The notes under the pieces were generated by a model. The model was not told where the DNA came from. It made no database searches and worked only from the letters and a program-made list of their open reading frames with translations. Shown in pieces: positions 1 through 6,424 of a stretch of DNA of 39,175 nt. The first letter of the stretch is position 1. The number at the start of each line of letters is the position of its first letter. Origin of the DNA: a virus. The position numbers and the translations under genes are program-made. The stretch is from IMG/VR virus record IMGVR_UViG_3300033148_008353, positions 1 to 39,175 of that record; one strand, given 5' to 3'.

Positions 1-11
1 TGTTCTTTACC
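1..11. repeat. Terminal direct repeat, left copy
   Basis: The 11 bases TGTTCTTTACC at the left end are identical to the last 11 bases of the window (39165-39175). This is either the overlap of a circular assembly or a filled-in cohesive end. A gpA-type terminase, as found here, makes cohesive ends of about 10-12 bases in lambda. The terminase small subunit begins less than 90 bases from the other copy, as nu1 lies near cos in lambda. The reading frame across the join stays open, so the join is real whichever explanation holds. Confidence 0.85.
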
Positions 12-230
12 CGCACCCCTGAAAAAGGCCCCAGGAGTACCTTTTTTATTTGAGAACCCAGGGTCAGTGAATAGCGACAATGCACCGCTCATGGCCTCAT
101 CAGCGCGCTCTGGGAGGCTCCTAGGAGCTCTGTGCCCATCTGCTGTAGAGATTGCATCAATGACTGAGGGGCAACGCTCCAGCCCCTGACTCTGACAAAT
201 GCTCTGAGATGTTTGATTTGATTGATTCAT
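1..230 (-). CDS. Junction-spanning small protein, N-terminal part
   Basis: An ATG at 230 opens a frame that runs off the left end after 76 codons. It continues at 39164 on the other side of the 11-base terminal overlap and stops at 39083, giving about 103 residues in all. The protein is polar and resembles nothing I recognise; it has no signal peptide or membrane segment. Its stop overlaps the terminase small subunit start by 7 bases (ATGGTAG), the usual coupling pattern of this genome, which supports it as a real gene. It starts about 10 bases after a candidate -10 box (240-245), so its message would have almost no leader. CpG is not depleted here, unlike most of the genome. If the ends are a cos site, the gene is intact only after circularisation. 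Confidence 0.5.
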   Translation of the reverse strand, partial: MNQSNQTSQSICQSQGLERCPSVIDAISTADGHRAPRSLPERADEAMSGALSLFTDPGFSNKKGTPGAFFRGAGKE

Positions 231-239
231 GTCTCTTAT

Positions 240-268
240 ATGATAGAGATTGTCATCTCAACAATCAA
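240..268 (-). promoter_or_regulatory. Candidate late promoter
   Basis: On the minus strand a -35 TTGATT (263-268), a 17-base spacer and a -10 TATCAT (240-245, 5 of 6 consensus) face the terminase and structural genes. Transcription would begin only about 3 bases before the ATG at 230. The position, between the end of the early operon (292) and the start of the late genes, fits a late promoter. An inverted repeat covers the spacer and touches the -35. Confidence 0.45.
248..266. promoter_or_regulatory. Inverted repeat in the late promoter (possible operator)
   Basis: Perfect 6-base arms GATTGT and ACAATC flank a 7-base centre. The repeat overlies the spacer and part of the -35 of the candidate late promoter, where a regulator would block or recruit RNA polymerase. 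No T run follows, so it is not a terminator. The binding protein is unknown; the phage's own LexA-like domain and other HTH proteins are possible partners. Confidence 0.4.
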
Positions 269-291
269 ACTGGGCTTTTGTGTAGTATCGG

Positions 292-432
292 TCATGGACC
301 GTCCTGGACCTGGGTTTTTTGGATGTGGCAGTCATTGAACATCTCTAAATTAGATACATGTCCAACTATAGCAATTGCATAGTATAAGGCAACTATAATC
401 CAGCAGATTGTCTCAATTACTGTTTTAGTCAT
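292..432 (-). CDS. Small single-span membrane protein
   Basis: A 46-residue frame that starts inside the stop region of its upstream neighbour (ATGACTAA, 8-base overlap), so translation is probably coupled. Residues about 7-26 form one hydrophobic helix (ETICWIIVALYYAIAIVGHV), followed by a short polar tail containing one Cys and one His. I see no strong ribosome binding site, which agrees with coupling. It is the last gene of the early operon. The function is unknown. Small membrane proteins in this position can be holin-like, superinfection-exclusion or membrane-stress factors, but nothing here decides between them. Confidence 0.5.
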   Translation of the reverse strand: MTKTVIETICWIIVALYYAIAIVGHVSNLEMFNDCHIQKTQVQDGP

Positions 433-625
433 GTTTTTGCGCTTTGCCAAGTACTACCTCTCTCGTCACTCTGCGTATCATATCCATGGCCATGTTCGCA
501 TCGTTAGCGTCAAACCCATCTATTTTGCATACACACTTTACTTTTTTATTATCATCCCCAGTCAATCCAGTGTCCTTACACATAGAGCATGTATATATAT
601 TCTCGAATTTAGTATTAATAGACAT
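425..625 (-). CDS. Small zinc-ribbon-like protein
   Basis: A protein of 66 residues with a CSMC pair near residue 13 and a CVC pair near residue 31, separated by a Gly/Thr/Asp-rich stretch. This spacing resembles a DnaJ-type or rubredoxin-like zinc knuckle. The C-terminal half is a predicted basic helix. I chose the ATG at 625 because a GGAGAG lies 4 bases upstream and the start overlaps the previous stop by 11 bases; an ATG four codons earlier is also possible. The function is unknown; a small nucleic-acid or protein-binding adaptor is plausible. Confidence 0.6.
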   Translation of the reverse strand: MSINTKFENIYTCSMCKDTGLTGDDNKKVKCVCKIDGFDANDANMAMDMIRRVTREVVLGKAQKHD

Positions 626-1130
626 CAGACTCTCCATGTATCTCAGAGAATGACCTCCAGCCAGTAGATGTCAGGTTTGAGCTGTAGACCTCTCCTCTGG
701 GCAATATTGGAGCCCAGGATGGGTCACAAAACAATCTATGATGCAGTACGTCATGCAGTTTGCCATCTGGAGAGAATGGAGACTCAACCCAGGCTGATTT
801 GTAATGCCTACCAAACAACATGCGCGATAATAGCCCAGAGATTGATTTGTCATTTGGGAGGAGGATTGTCCCATCTGGGGACCTGTATGATGTTGAGAGA
901 TGCATGCAACGCTCATAGTCAGGATTTTTCCACCAGCCTCCCATGTGATGGTTTGAGTCTCTACTGTATAGGATGCCAACTGAGACCTCTGTCAACTTGA
1001 CAACAGTCATGAATTGAGCCAAAAACTCAGGAGATTTTGTCCCTGGGTTGATTGGGCCTGCCATGGCTTTGCGCTTTGCTGCCTTTGCAGCTTTGGTCAA
1101 TCTCTCTCTGTCCAATTGTTTCCAGCTCAC
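615..1130 (-). CDS. Hypothetical early protein
   Basis: A protein of 171 residues starting with GTG, which overlaps the previous stop (GTGA). The N-terminus is basic and Lys/Ala-rich (residues about 7-22). The remainder is rich in Trp, Tyr, His and Ser and looks like a compact globular domain with no membrane segment or catalytic motif I can name. It belongs to the tightly overlapped group of small genes at the end of the early operon, where phages usually keep host-interaction proteins. I do not recognise the family. Confidence 0.7.
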   Translation of the reverse strand: MSWKQLDRERLTKAAKAAKRKAMAGPINPGTKSPEFLAQFMTVVKLTEVSVGILYSRDSNHHMGGWWKNPDYERCMHLSTSYRSPDGTILLPNDKSISGLLSRMLFGRHYKSAWVESPFSPDGKLHDVLHHRLFCDPSWAPILPRGEVYSSNLTSTGWRSFSEIHGESDVY

Positions 1131-1396
1131 TGGGACTCCTTATGGTTGCATACAGCATCCCATGAGTTTTGGTTATCAACAGCCCATCCTGGATTTGCTA
1201 CAGCCCAGGCAATGGGAGAGTTTGCAGCTGACTGATACACAATCATCATGGCCTCCCATGACAAACCCATTGCCTGCCATGGTTTGCCTGGTTTCCTAGC
1301 TCTGATAATTGTTGACATTTGCTCTGTTACCTCAAAACAAACCTCAGAGCCAAAACTGGTTTGGGCAGTATATTTGGAGTTTGGAATGAATATCAT
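1127..1396 (-). CDS. Hypothetical early protein
   Basis: A protein of 89 residues with an ATG that overlaps the upstream stop by 4 bases. It has many Trp and Ala residues in the second half and no clear transmembrane segment, HTH or Cys cluster. It is co-translated with its neighbours. Function unknown. Confidence 0.6.
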   Translation of the reverse strand: MIFIPNSKYTAQTSFGSEVCFEVTEQMSTIIRARKPGKPWQAMGLSWEAMMIVYQSAANSPIAWAVANPGWAVDNQNSWDAVCNHKESQ

Positions 1397-1722
1397 GCCT
1401 CATCCTCCCAGCCATCAACAACTCCACACTCATACACTTTGGCAACAGCGTCCCATTTGACAAAATATGTGTATGACTCATCCCCAGCCAGAGTCCATCC
1501 AATGCATGGCTCATAGTGCTGTATTCTATTGGTTTTATCGAAATACAGCCCCAGAAACGTGCTCACGAATTGACCCAACTCAGAGCCACTCCATCTCCCT
1601 TTGCTCAACTCAATTGCTGCCTCTAGGTCTGGGAGGATGACATCAGGGAATCCATCATGGCTCCTGTCAATATGGATAATCTCATCCCCAGCCTCAAATT
1701 TGATATTTGCTCTAGTGCTCAT
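1393..1722 (-). CDS. Hypothetical early protein opening MSTRANI
   Basis: A protein of 109 residues from an ATG at 1722, which has an AGGAG 6 bases upstream and overlaps the previous stop as ATGA; an upstream in-frame start lacks this support. It opens MSTRANIKFE and then carries HIDRSHDGFP, a pattern I associate with a widespread uncharacterised phage and plasmid protein family. Several conserved-looking aromatic residues follow (FLGLYFD, HYEPCIGW, YTYFVKW). Biochemical role unknown. Its neighbour is an adenine-methyltransferase-like gene. Confidence 0.65.
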   Translation of the reverse strand: MSTRANIKFEAGDEIIHIDRSHDGFPDVILPDLEAAIELSKGRWSGSELGQFVSTFLGLYFDKTNRIQHYEPCIGWTLAGDESYTYFVKWDAVAKVYECGVVDGWEDEA

Positions 1723-2249
1723 GATGCTCTCCTGGGTTGCCTTGGCAGCTCTGCCATGACAATCTGCTTTGGGAGAAACCCTGAGCAAAAATAAGAGGTT
1801 GAGAATGTGATTTTATTCTCTCCAGAGAAATCAATCCTACTATCGAACATCAACAGCTGGAGGTCAGTGTCCATAAATAGTTTTTTAGGGGCTGAGTCAT
1901 TGAGCCATGTGTTTGTCATCATCAGAGCAAATGGTTTGCCAAATGACATAGCTCTCTCAAATATGAGTTTTTTTCCAGTAAATGGAGGATTTGAGATTAT
2001 GATGTCCCAATGGTCCTCCGGCTCATAGTTGAAAAAATCTCCTCCAGCAGGGTCATCTATATGGGAGAAACAAACATCAAATCCAGCATCAGAGATGACC
2101 TCAACAAATTGGCTGTCAACTTTGTCAAATGGACACCAAATGACAGAGCCCTTTGGGATATATTGGAGGATAGGTTTGACAGCAAATGCTGGAGTGTAAT
2201 TCTCATCGTTTTTGCCCTTTGAGTATAGGACTTTTTTGCTGTCAATCAT
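1719..2249 (-). CDS. Phage N6-adenine methyltransferase-like protein
   Basis: A protein of 176 residues carrying NPPF at residues 87-90, the motif IV signature of amino-methyltransferases that modify N6 of adenine or N4 of cytosine. It is preceded by WDIIIS, as expected for the strand entering the active site. VIWCPFDKVDS at residues 36-46 resembles the altered motif I seen in short phage methyltransferase-like proteins, with no glycine-rich FxGxG loop. At 176 residues it is shorter than a typical Dam enzyme (about 270) and has little room for a target-recognition domain. It may modify DNA or be a degenerate relative with another role. Start and stop overlap both neighbours by 4 bases. Confidence 0.7.
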   Translation of the reverse strand: MIDSKKVLYSKGKNDENYTPAFAVKPILQYIPKGSVIWCPFDKVDSQFVEVISDAGFDVCFSHIDDPAGGDFFNYEPEDHWDIIISNPPFTGKKLIFERAMSFGKPFALMMTNTWLNDSAPKKLFMDTDLQLLMFDSRIDFSGENKITFSTSYFCSGFLPKQIVMAELPRQPRRAS

Positions 2250-2458
2250 TTTATCTCCCAGAGTTGAGGCTCTTGGCTATAGTTATCATCATCAATACAA
2301 TCAATGATGCCTCCTCCTCCAAATACTGGGTCCTCATCCTCATCTTTTATCAATGTTGGAGGCTCACGCCATGCCCAGACTCCAGACCAGTCCTGAGTCA
2401 CAAATATTGTCCCTGTTGGATAATCATATTTAGGGAGAGGATTGGATGATAATTTCAT
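2246..2458 (-). CDS. Small acidic hypothetical protein
   Basis: A protein of 70 residues. The ATG at 2458 overlaps the stop of the HD-domain gene (ATGA) and has GGAG 6 bases upstream. A longer frame would start at 2554 but would overlap the previous gene by 100 bases, so I reject it. The protein has an aromatic segment (FVTQDWSGVWAWREPP) and then an acidic tract with repeated Asp/Glu and four Gly. Function unknown. Confidence 0.6.
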   Translation of the reverse strand: MKLSSNPLPKYDYPTGTIFVTQDWSGVWAWREPPTLIKDEDEDPVFGGGGIIDCIDDDNYSQEPQLWEIK

Positions 2459-2967
2459 TGATTGCTCCACAGTTTGAATTGCTCCAGGAATATCCCAGCA
2501 GCTGTTTTGGGATTCCAGGGTTTGATTTTGATGTCCAGAGGCAAATGAGGCCATTGGTCATCATGGACAATGCCTCTCAGCTGTAGCTGCTCAGTGACCA
2601 GAGCTCTGATGTCCATCTCTTTGACTAAACTGTCACACTCCCTAGGTAGTCCAAATTTTAGTCTGACAACAGCTGCAACGTCATCCTCAACCTTTTGATA
2701 GTCAGGGAGTAATAGCTTCAATGGAGCCGTACAGTCCCCAATGTATGCCTCATGAGCATCATGCAACAGCCCCTGGAGTTTCAACTCATCAGGGAGAGCC
2801 TCAGCAACTATGACAGAGTGCTGGGCAACAGAATAGAATTGAGGGACATGGCCAGCATATCTGCATTGATTACTGAGGCTGAGAGCAATGTCCTGGATGT
2901 AAATTGTTGATGCATCTGGATTGTCAAAATCAAACAGATGACCATTGAGTGTCTCAAATGAGCTCAT
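2455..2967 (-). CDS. Nested HD-domain phosphohydrolase (internal start)
   Basis: The C-terminal 170 residues of the HNH-HD fusion can be made alone from an ATG at 2967. AGGAG lies 6 bases before it, among the better ribosome binding sites in the window. The segment starts where stand-alone phage HD hydrolases of the YfbR (5'-deoxynucleotidase) type normally start, with a TLNGHLFDFDNP opening. His194 (QHS), the LLHDAHEAYIGD pair at 213-214 and the later MDIRALVTEQ, numbered in the fusion, are the expected metal ligands. The likely role is nucleotide-pool control, next to ThyX in the same operon. It is either a nested product or a remnant of a formerly separate gene. Confidence 0.6.
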   Translation of the reverse strand: MSSFETLNGHLFDFDNPDASTIYIQDIALSLSNQCRYAGHVPQFYSVAQHSVIVAEALPDELKLQGLLHDAHEAYIGDCTAPLKLLLPDYQKVEDDVAAVVRLKFGLPRECDSLVKEMDIRALVTEQLQLRGIVHDDQWPHLPLDIKIKPWNPKTAAGIFLEQFKLWSNQ

Positions 2968-3399
2968 TGGTTGCTCCTGGTATGGTTGTTTATTATCGGC
3001 ATGTGATGCCCTCCTATAGAATCCCAGAGACTCAGCCTCCAGGATGTTATTTCCCACCCACTCATGACAATTGTGACATGTGCAAATGATATTGTTTTTG
3101 TCAATTGGACTCCCTCCTGGACCTCTGGCAAACCGCTCATGCATCTCAGACCATTTGCCTTGGCATCCAGGAGATTTGATTTCACATGATGGGCCTCTGG
3201 ATAACATCATGAAAATCCTCAGATGTTTCCTAATCATCCAAATCCTCTCCTGTTTTTTCGAGACCTGCCTGATGCGCTTTTTGGTTTTGAGACCTCCAGA
3301 CTGTTTGAGACCTTTGCCCCTGGATATTGGTTTCCCTCTGGACATTGGTTTCCCTGGTTTGAGAGGAGTTTTTCTCTGTAATGGTTTGCCGGGTCTCAC
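2455..3399 (-). CDS. HNH/NinG-like nuclease fused to an HD phosphohydrolase
   Basis: A protein of 314 residues from a GTG start that overlaps the previous stop. Residues 1-50 are a basic Lys/Arg/Gly tail. Residues about 68-130 look like a NinG/HNH-type zinc nuclease: Cys72 and Cys79, HERFARGPGG near 87-96, then a Cys/His cluster at 106-112 and HEW. Residues 145-314 are a complete HD-domain hydrolase with QHS at 193-195, HDAHEAYIGD at 213-222 and a conserved MD at 262-263. NinG-type proteins usually end after the HNH domain and HD hydrolases usually stand alone, so this is an unusual fusion. It couples a possible DNA-cutting domain to a nucleotide-pool enzyme. A strong internal ribosome binding site at the domain boundary may also yield the HD half alone. 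Confidence 0.75.
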   Translation of the reverse strand: MRPGKPLQRKTPLKPGKPMSRGKPISRGKGLKQSGGLKTKKRIRQVSKKQERIWMIRKHLRIFMMLSRGPSCEIKSPGCQGKWSEMHERFARGPGGSPIDKNNIICTCHNCHEWVGNNILEAESLGFYRRASHADNKQPYQEQPMSSFETLNGHLFDFDNPDASTIYIQDIALSLSNQCRYAGHVPQFYSVAQHSVIVAEALPDELKLQGLLHDAHEAYIGDCTAPLKLLLPDYQKVEDDVAAVVRLKFGLPRECDSLVKEMDIRALVTEQLQLRGIVHDDQWPHLPLDIKIKPWNPKTAAGIFLEQFKLWSNQ

Positions 3400-3593
3400 G
3401 CGCTCTCATCATCAGTCAGAGGCTTCATAAATGCTGCCATTGATTCTGCTGGGTTTGGCATTTTTCCAAAAATCTCATCAATTATCGGCTCATCATATTT
3501 GACAGAGTAAAACAAATCAGAGTAACACTCAACTACTGTCCCTGGACCATTGGCAGTATGCTCAACTCTATCTCCTGGACTATACTGAGGCAT
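3396..3593 (-). CDS. Small SH3/KOW-like protein
   Basis: A protein of 65 residues from the ATG at 3593, which overlaps the end of the upstream gene by 14 bases. Residues 6-20 (PGDRVEHTANGPGTV) match the turn-rich opening of small SH3-like beta-barrels such as KOW or CarD-type domains. The C-terminal part is acidic. It is too short to hold an enzyme; a nucleic-acid or RNA polymerase-binding adaptor would fit. The family assignment rests on that motif alone. Confidence 0.55.
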   Translation of the reverse strand: MPQYSPGDRVEHTANGPGTVVECYSDLFYSVKYDEPIIDEIFGKMPNPAESMAAFMKPLTDDESA

Positions 3594-3807
3594 TTTTGCT
3601 CCAGCCAGCCAGTGAGTTTGTAAATTCAAATGCTAACTCAACCAGGATGGATGGACCAGAGCATGTTTTTGGGTTTCCATTGACAAATGTCACAATTGCT
3701 GGAGTCCATCTATTGGATTTTTTGTAAGTTTTGACAGTCACAATCATTCCATTATTTATTGGATGAGAGCTGGTCTCAATGCCTATGTTTTTGATTGATA
3801 TAGCCAT
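3580..3807 (-). CDS. Hypothetical early protein
   Basis: A protein of 75 residues, start overlapping the previous stop by one base (TGATG). The sequence looks beta-rich (GMIVTVKTYKK, WTPAIVTFVNG, SILVELAFEF) with no Cys pairs or membrane helix. Function unknown. Confidence 0.6.
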   Translation of the reverse strand: MAISIKNIGIETSSHPINNGMIVTVKTYKKSNRWTPAIVTFVNGNPKTCSGPSILVELAFEFTNSLAGWSKNASV

Positions 3808-4151
3808 CAGGAGCCCTCAGCTGTCTCAGCGTTAATCATTGCCTCATCAAATGTATCTCCGAGCACACCATTAACAAAATGTTTAAAATGAGCATCCCAG
3901 ACAATCCATTTGCCATCTTTTTTACGTGTAGCACTAACTTTGTTTATACTCTCAGACGCGCGCCGGATGGCCAAACCATTTTGGATGTCCTCAACCATGT
4001 CTGTCCAATGGACTGAGTTGATTGTGTTGACATGTTCAATGGCAGATAATATACAATCGTTTTTGTGGTCAATCACAGACCATCCTGGAGAGTTTGGGAC
4101 AGGTCCTCTGTCACAATATGGGCAGGGAGGCAGTTTGGTTGCATTGCTCAT
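3807..4151 (-). CDS. Lar-like zinc-finger protein
   Basis: A protein of 114 residues. The opening LPPCPYCDRGPVP near residues 7-19 is the CPxC knuckle typical of the short Lar/restriction-alleviation-like proteins carried by many phages; an H and C at 29-33 (HKNDC) could complete the metal site. The C-terminal half has KWIVWDAHFKHF, a small beta-rich segment. Lar of the Rac prophage relieves type I restriction, but many relatives are uncharacterised, so anti-restriction is only a suggestion. It overlaps its upstream neighbour by 4 bases. Confidence 0.55.
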   Translation of the reverse strand: MSNATKLPPCPYCDRGPVPNSPGWSVIDHKNDCILSAIEHVNTINSVHWTDMVEDIQNGLAIRRASESINKVSATRKKDGKWIVWDAHFKHFVNGVLGDTFDEAMINAETAEGS

Positions 4152-4438
4152 ACTTTATTCCTGTCATGCTCTGCCAGGAGGTCAATCCATCCTTTAGCAG
4201 TGTTATCAATCCTGGCCAACAATTCTCCAGCCTCTCCCATTGGATAATCCTCATTTGATGGGTTTGCCTGGGCAATGAATTTTTCTAATTGTCTCCTAAG
4301 GTCCCTGTATTTGAACTCAACATTATCCAAACGCTTTGTCATAAATATATTGATGGAGATTTCATTCTCCAACTGGACTGAGAGTTTGCCAATGATAGTC
4401 TCTGGAGAGATTTGCTCTGGTTTCGTATTATTTGACAT
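4148..4438 (-). CDS. Coiled-coil hypothetical protein
   Basis: A protein of 96 residues made mostly of charged helix. Residues about 15-57 show heptad-like hydrophobic spacing (KLSVQLENEISINIFMTKRL and the following segment), so a coiled coil is likely. It has no Cys, no catalytic motif and no membrane segment. It lies between the ASCH-domain gene and the Lar-like gene and overlaps both. Function unknown. Confidence 0.6.
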   Translation of the reverse strand: MSNNTKPEQISPETIIGKLSVQLENEISINIFMTKRLDNVEFKYRDLRRQLEKFIAQANPSNEDYPMGEAGELLARIDNTAKGWIDLLAEHDRNKV

Positions 4439-4757
4439 TCTGAGCCTCCATTGATTCTGTGCTCCTATCTAATACAATTGATATACACATGGCCTCAGCA
4501 ATATCTGGACCAAATATCTCAACAAAATCAGGTCTGGTTGCCTCTGTTGCTGAAACCAATGTCCCAACGATTTTGCCAGAGAGTCTCCTCTGTTTGCCAT
4601 AGCCATAGGACAGGACAACTGGCCTCCCTATATAGCATGTTTTGTGATTCCATCTGGGGCCAAACACTCTACGCTCAACGCTTTTGGTCCCATTCTCAAA
4701 TGCCTCAAAATGTTTGCCATTCAATGGTATAAATAGCGGTTTTATTTGTCCAGTCAA
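4428..4757 (-). CDS. ASCH-domain protein
   Basis: A protein of 109 residues. It starts at TTG, supported by a perfect AGGAGG 5 bases upstream; no ATG is placed as well. PLFIPLNGKHFEAFENGTKS at residues 8-27 followed by ERRVFGPRWN and GRPVVLSYGYGKQRR is the layout of phage ASCH (PUA-like beta-barrel) proteins, with the GxKxxExR signature seen here as GTKSVERR. ASCH domains are proposed to bind RNA or modified nucleotides. It may sense nucleotides or RNA while ThyX and the HD hydrolase, in the same operon, alter pools. Confidence 0.65.
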   Translation of the reverse strand: MTGQIKPLFIPLNGKHFEAFENGTKSVERRVFGPRWNHKTCYIGRPVVLSYGYGKQRRLSGKIVGTLVSATEATRPDFVEIFGPDIAEAMCISIVLDRSTESMEAQNVK

Positions 4758-4788
4758 TTGCGCCTCCTGGATGTTAGGTGTTAGCCTT

Positions 4789-5511
4789 TTATGCTGATGT
4801 ATCTATTGCGGGAAATTGCCATTTTTGGAATGCTGCCCACGCTGCTGGGACTACTGGCTCAACCAGTTTGGCCATTGCATTTGCATATAGCTGCATCTCT
4901 CCCTGAGCATGTGAGTCCATTCTGAGCCTTAGAAAATTAAACAGATTATGCATGTTTATTTTCCAGTACCATTCAGTGTAGCTAGATAGAGGCAATACAA
5001 CTCTGGCCAATTCTCGGCTAACACCCATGGACAATAAATGTTGATAACTTTCCCATGATGATTTGAATGAGTCAGCCATAATTTGCTGAGCCAGTGATGC
5101 ATCCTCTATTTTTATGCCATCGCTGGCCTGCTTATTTGTTGAGTCCTGACCCTGTATTCTCTGCAATGGTGGGAGGTACATGTCCTCTGGCATCTCAGAA
5201 TATCTACCAGAATACTCATTGATGCTGGCTGTTCTATGTCTGACCCATTGACGAGCGACAAAAATTGGCATCCTACATACAAATTTAAACTCAACCATCT
5301 CAAATGGGGTTGTGTGTCTATTTTTATATAGATAATCAATCAGCTTTGAGTCCTCTGTTTTTGTTTTTGTGCCTTTGCCGTATGATACGCGCGCTGCCTG
5401 GACAATTGAATTGTCATCCCCCATGACATCCACTAGAGATACAAATCCATGGTCCAGGACTCTGATTGCCCCCTCTGGGACATCTACTATCAATGATTGT
5501 TGTGTTTCCAT
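4789..5511 (-). CDS. thyX: Flavin-dependent thymidylate synthase
   Basis: A protein of 240 residues that methylates dUMP to dTMP using methylenetetrahydrofolate, NADPH and FAD. The diagnostic ThyX motif RHRTASINEYSGRYS is at residues 91-105, fitting the RHRxxSxNxxSxRY pattern. AARVSYG at 39-45 and RHTTPFEM at 65-72 are also family features. The ATG at 5511 is preferred: GAGGAG lies 9 bases upstream and the previous stop ends 2 bases before it; an in-frame ATG at 5544 would run 33 bases into that gene. It supplies dTMP for phage DNA. Neighbouring DUF3310 and HD-domain genes fit a nucleotide module. Confidence 0.95.
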   Translation of the reverse strand: METQQSLIVDVPEGAIRVLDHGFVSLVDVMGDDNSIVQAARVSYGKGTKTKTEDSKLIDYLYKNRHTTPFEMVEFKFVCRMPIFVARQWVRHRTASINEYSGRYSEMPEDMYLPPLQRIQGQDSTNKQASDGIKIEDASLAQQIMADSFKSSWESYQHLLSMGVSRELARVVLPLSSYTEWYWKINMHNLFNFLRLRMDSHAQGEMQLYANAMAKLVEPVVPAAWAAFQKWQFPAIDTSA

Positions 5512-5512
5512 G

Positions 5513-5773
5513 CTATTGCGCTCCTCGTGGATGATTGGTCTCAATTGAATTGATTAAATATGTTAGGTATTGTCTAGCCTTTTTTAGGTCCTTGACAGTC
5601 TCCTCTCCTGATTTCTTGCCAGCTCTCTCAATATATTTGTCAACATTGCCTAGACAGAATCCGGGCCCCCAGCCTTTGGCGAAAATGACATCAATTTCCT
5701 GCTCACAATTCATGGGCTCTGCCAGTGAATAATGGCTGGGATTTTCAATTTGTGTATCTTTATTACTACTCAC
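5513..5773 (-). CDS. DUF3310 family phage protein
   Basis: A protein of 86 residues from a GTG start. The pattern NPSHYSL, a Cys-Glu before EIDVI, then GNVDKYIERAGKK and DLKKARQYLTYL is the signature of DUF3310, a small helical family common in lytic phages and often beside nucleotide-metabolism genes. The biochemical role is not established. The gene follows a 31-base AT-rich gap, one of few gaps in the operon, and ends 1 base before the thyX start. Confidence 0.85.
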   Translation of the reverse strand: MSSNKDTQIENPSHYSLAEPMNCEQEIDVIFAKGWGPGFCLGNVDKYIERAGKKSGEETVKDLKKARQYLTYLINSIETNHPRGAQ

Positions 5774-5804
5774 AATATCTCACTTTTTTTATAGTTATAA
5801 ATAA
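5774..5804 (-). promoter_or_regulatory. AT-rich gap, weak promoter-like sequence
   Basis: This short gap upstream of the DUF3310-thyX pair contains TATAAA on the minus strand. The nearest -35-like hexamer (TTGCAA, within the end of the VRR-NUC gene) is only 15 bases away. The spacing is short, so this is a weak candidate for an internal promoter. Confidence 0.2.
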
Positions 5805-6236
5805 TCATTTGCAATATCCCCAGGCAATCAATTTGGCAATCCCTGCCTCAACAGAATCAACAACAGCAACCCTCCTCCCTAATCCATGGAGGATGTCCAA
5901 CTGGTCATGCTGTGCCTGTGAGATTCTGCCTGATGAGGATTTGACCTCTAGATGGGCTCCTGTTGACTCTGGATAGTTGGGAGGGACCTTTGGGAGGTCA
6001 ATGTCTGGCCAGCCTGTTACAGTGCCCAGCTGTTTGTTTCTGCCTGCATACCTGACAGCAATGGCATGAGCCAATTGCCTGCCCTTAGCCTCTCCCAGTG
6101 CTCCAATGAGATGCTGTCTCACAACTCCCATCAACTGCAACTCATTGGGAGAGTGATGATGAGGGATTCTATTCCATGTCATGTATTCAATCAGAGCCAA
6201 ATGGACCTGGGTTTCTGTTTCTTTTTTGACAACCAT
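5805..6236 (-). CDS. VRR-NUC domain nuclease
   Basis: A protein of 143 residues, the usual size of stand-alone phage VRR-NUC proteins. The PD-(D/E)XK core is visible: GWPDIDL at 75-81 with Asp78, then HLEVKSSSGRISQAQ at 95-109 with Glu97 and Lys99. The Ser-Gly-Gln segment after the catalytic Lys is typical of this family, as is the final helix ending in a small beta strand. It likely cuts branched or structured DNA during replication, recombination or packaging. The start overlaps the previous stop (TGATG). Confidence 0.88.
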   Translation of the reverse strand: MVVKKETETQVHLALIEYMTWNRIPHHHSPNELQLMGVVRQHLIGALGEAKGRQLAHAIAVRYAGRNKQLGTVTGWPDIDLPKVPPNYPESTGAHLEVKSSSGRISQAQHDQLDILHGLGRRVAVVDSVEAGIAKLIAWGYCK

Positions 6237-6424
6237 CAGGACTGTTTCTCCAGAGCATCTCTCTCAAATATGGCCAGGATTTCTGCTCCCTCATAACGGA
6301 GCCATGACAGTTTGGCTGGGTCATCAATACCACAACTCTCTAGATGGGCATGGACATTGCCTAGAGCAACATATTTGACACACAACCAAAACCTAACCCA
6401 GGGACTCATATTTTCCCATGCCAT
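6236..6424 (-). CDS. Hypothetical early protein
   Basis: A protein of 62 residues rich in Trp, Ala and Leu (VRFWLCVKYVALG near 10-22), with an acidic C-terminus. It overlaps its upstream neighbour by 19 bases if the ATG at 6424 is used; an ATG at 6409 would shorten the overlap. No motif. Function unknown. Confidence 0.5.
   Translation of the reverse strand: MAWENMSPWVRFWLCVKYVALGNVHAHLESCGIDDPAKLSWLRYEGAEILAIFERDALEKQS

Noticed and set aside
1172-1181. DnaA-box-like TTATCAACA, with another copy in reverse near 5045
   Set aside because: Single copies with one mismatch to the consensus are expected by chance in 39 kb. They are not clustered near the replication genes.
2246-2554. Longer form of the small acidic protein starting at 2554
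   Set aside because: It would overlap the HD-domain gene by 100 bases, while the ATG at 2458 has a ribosome binding site and the standard ATGA overlap.
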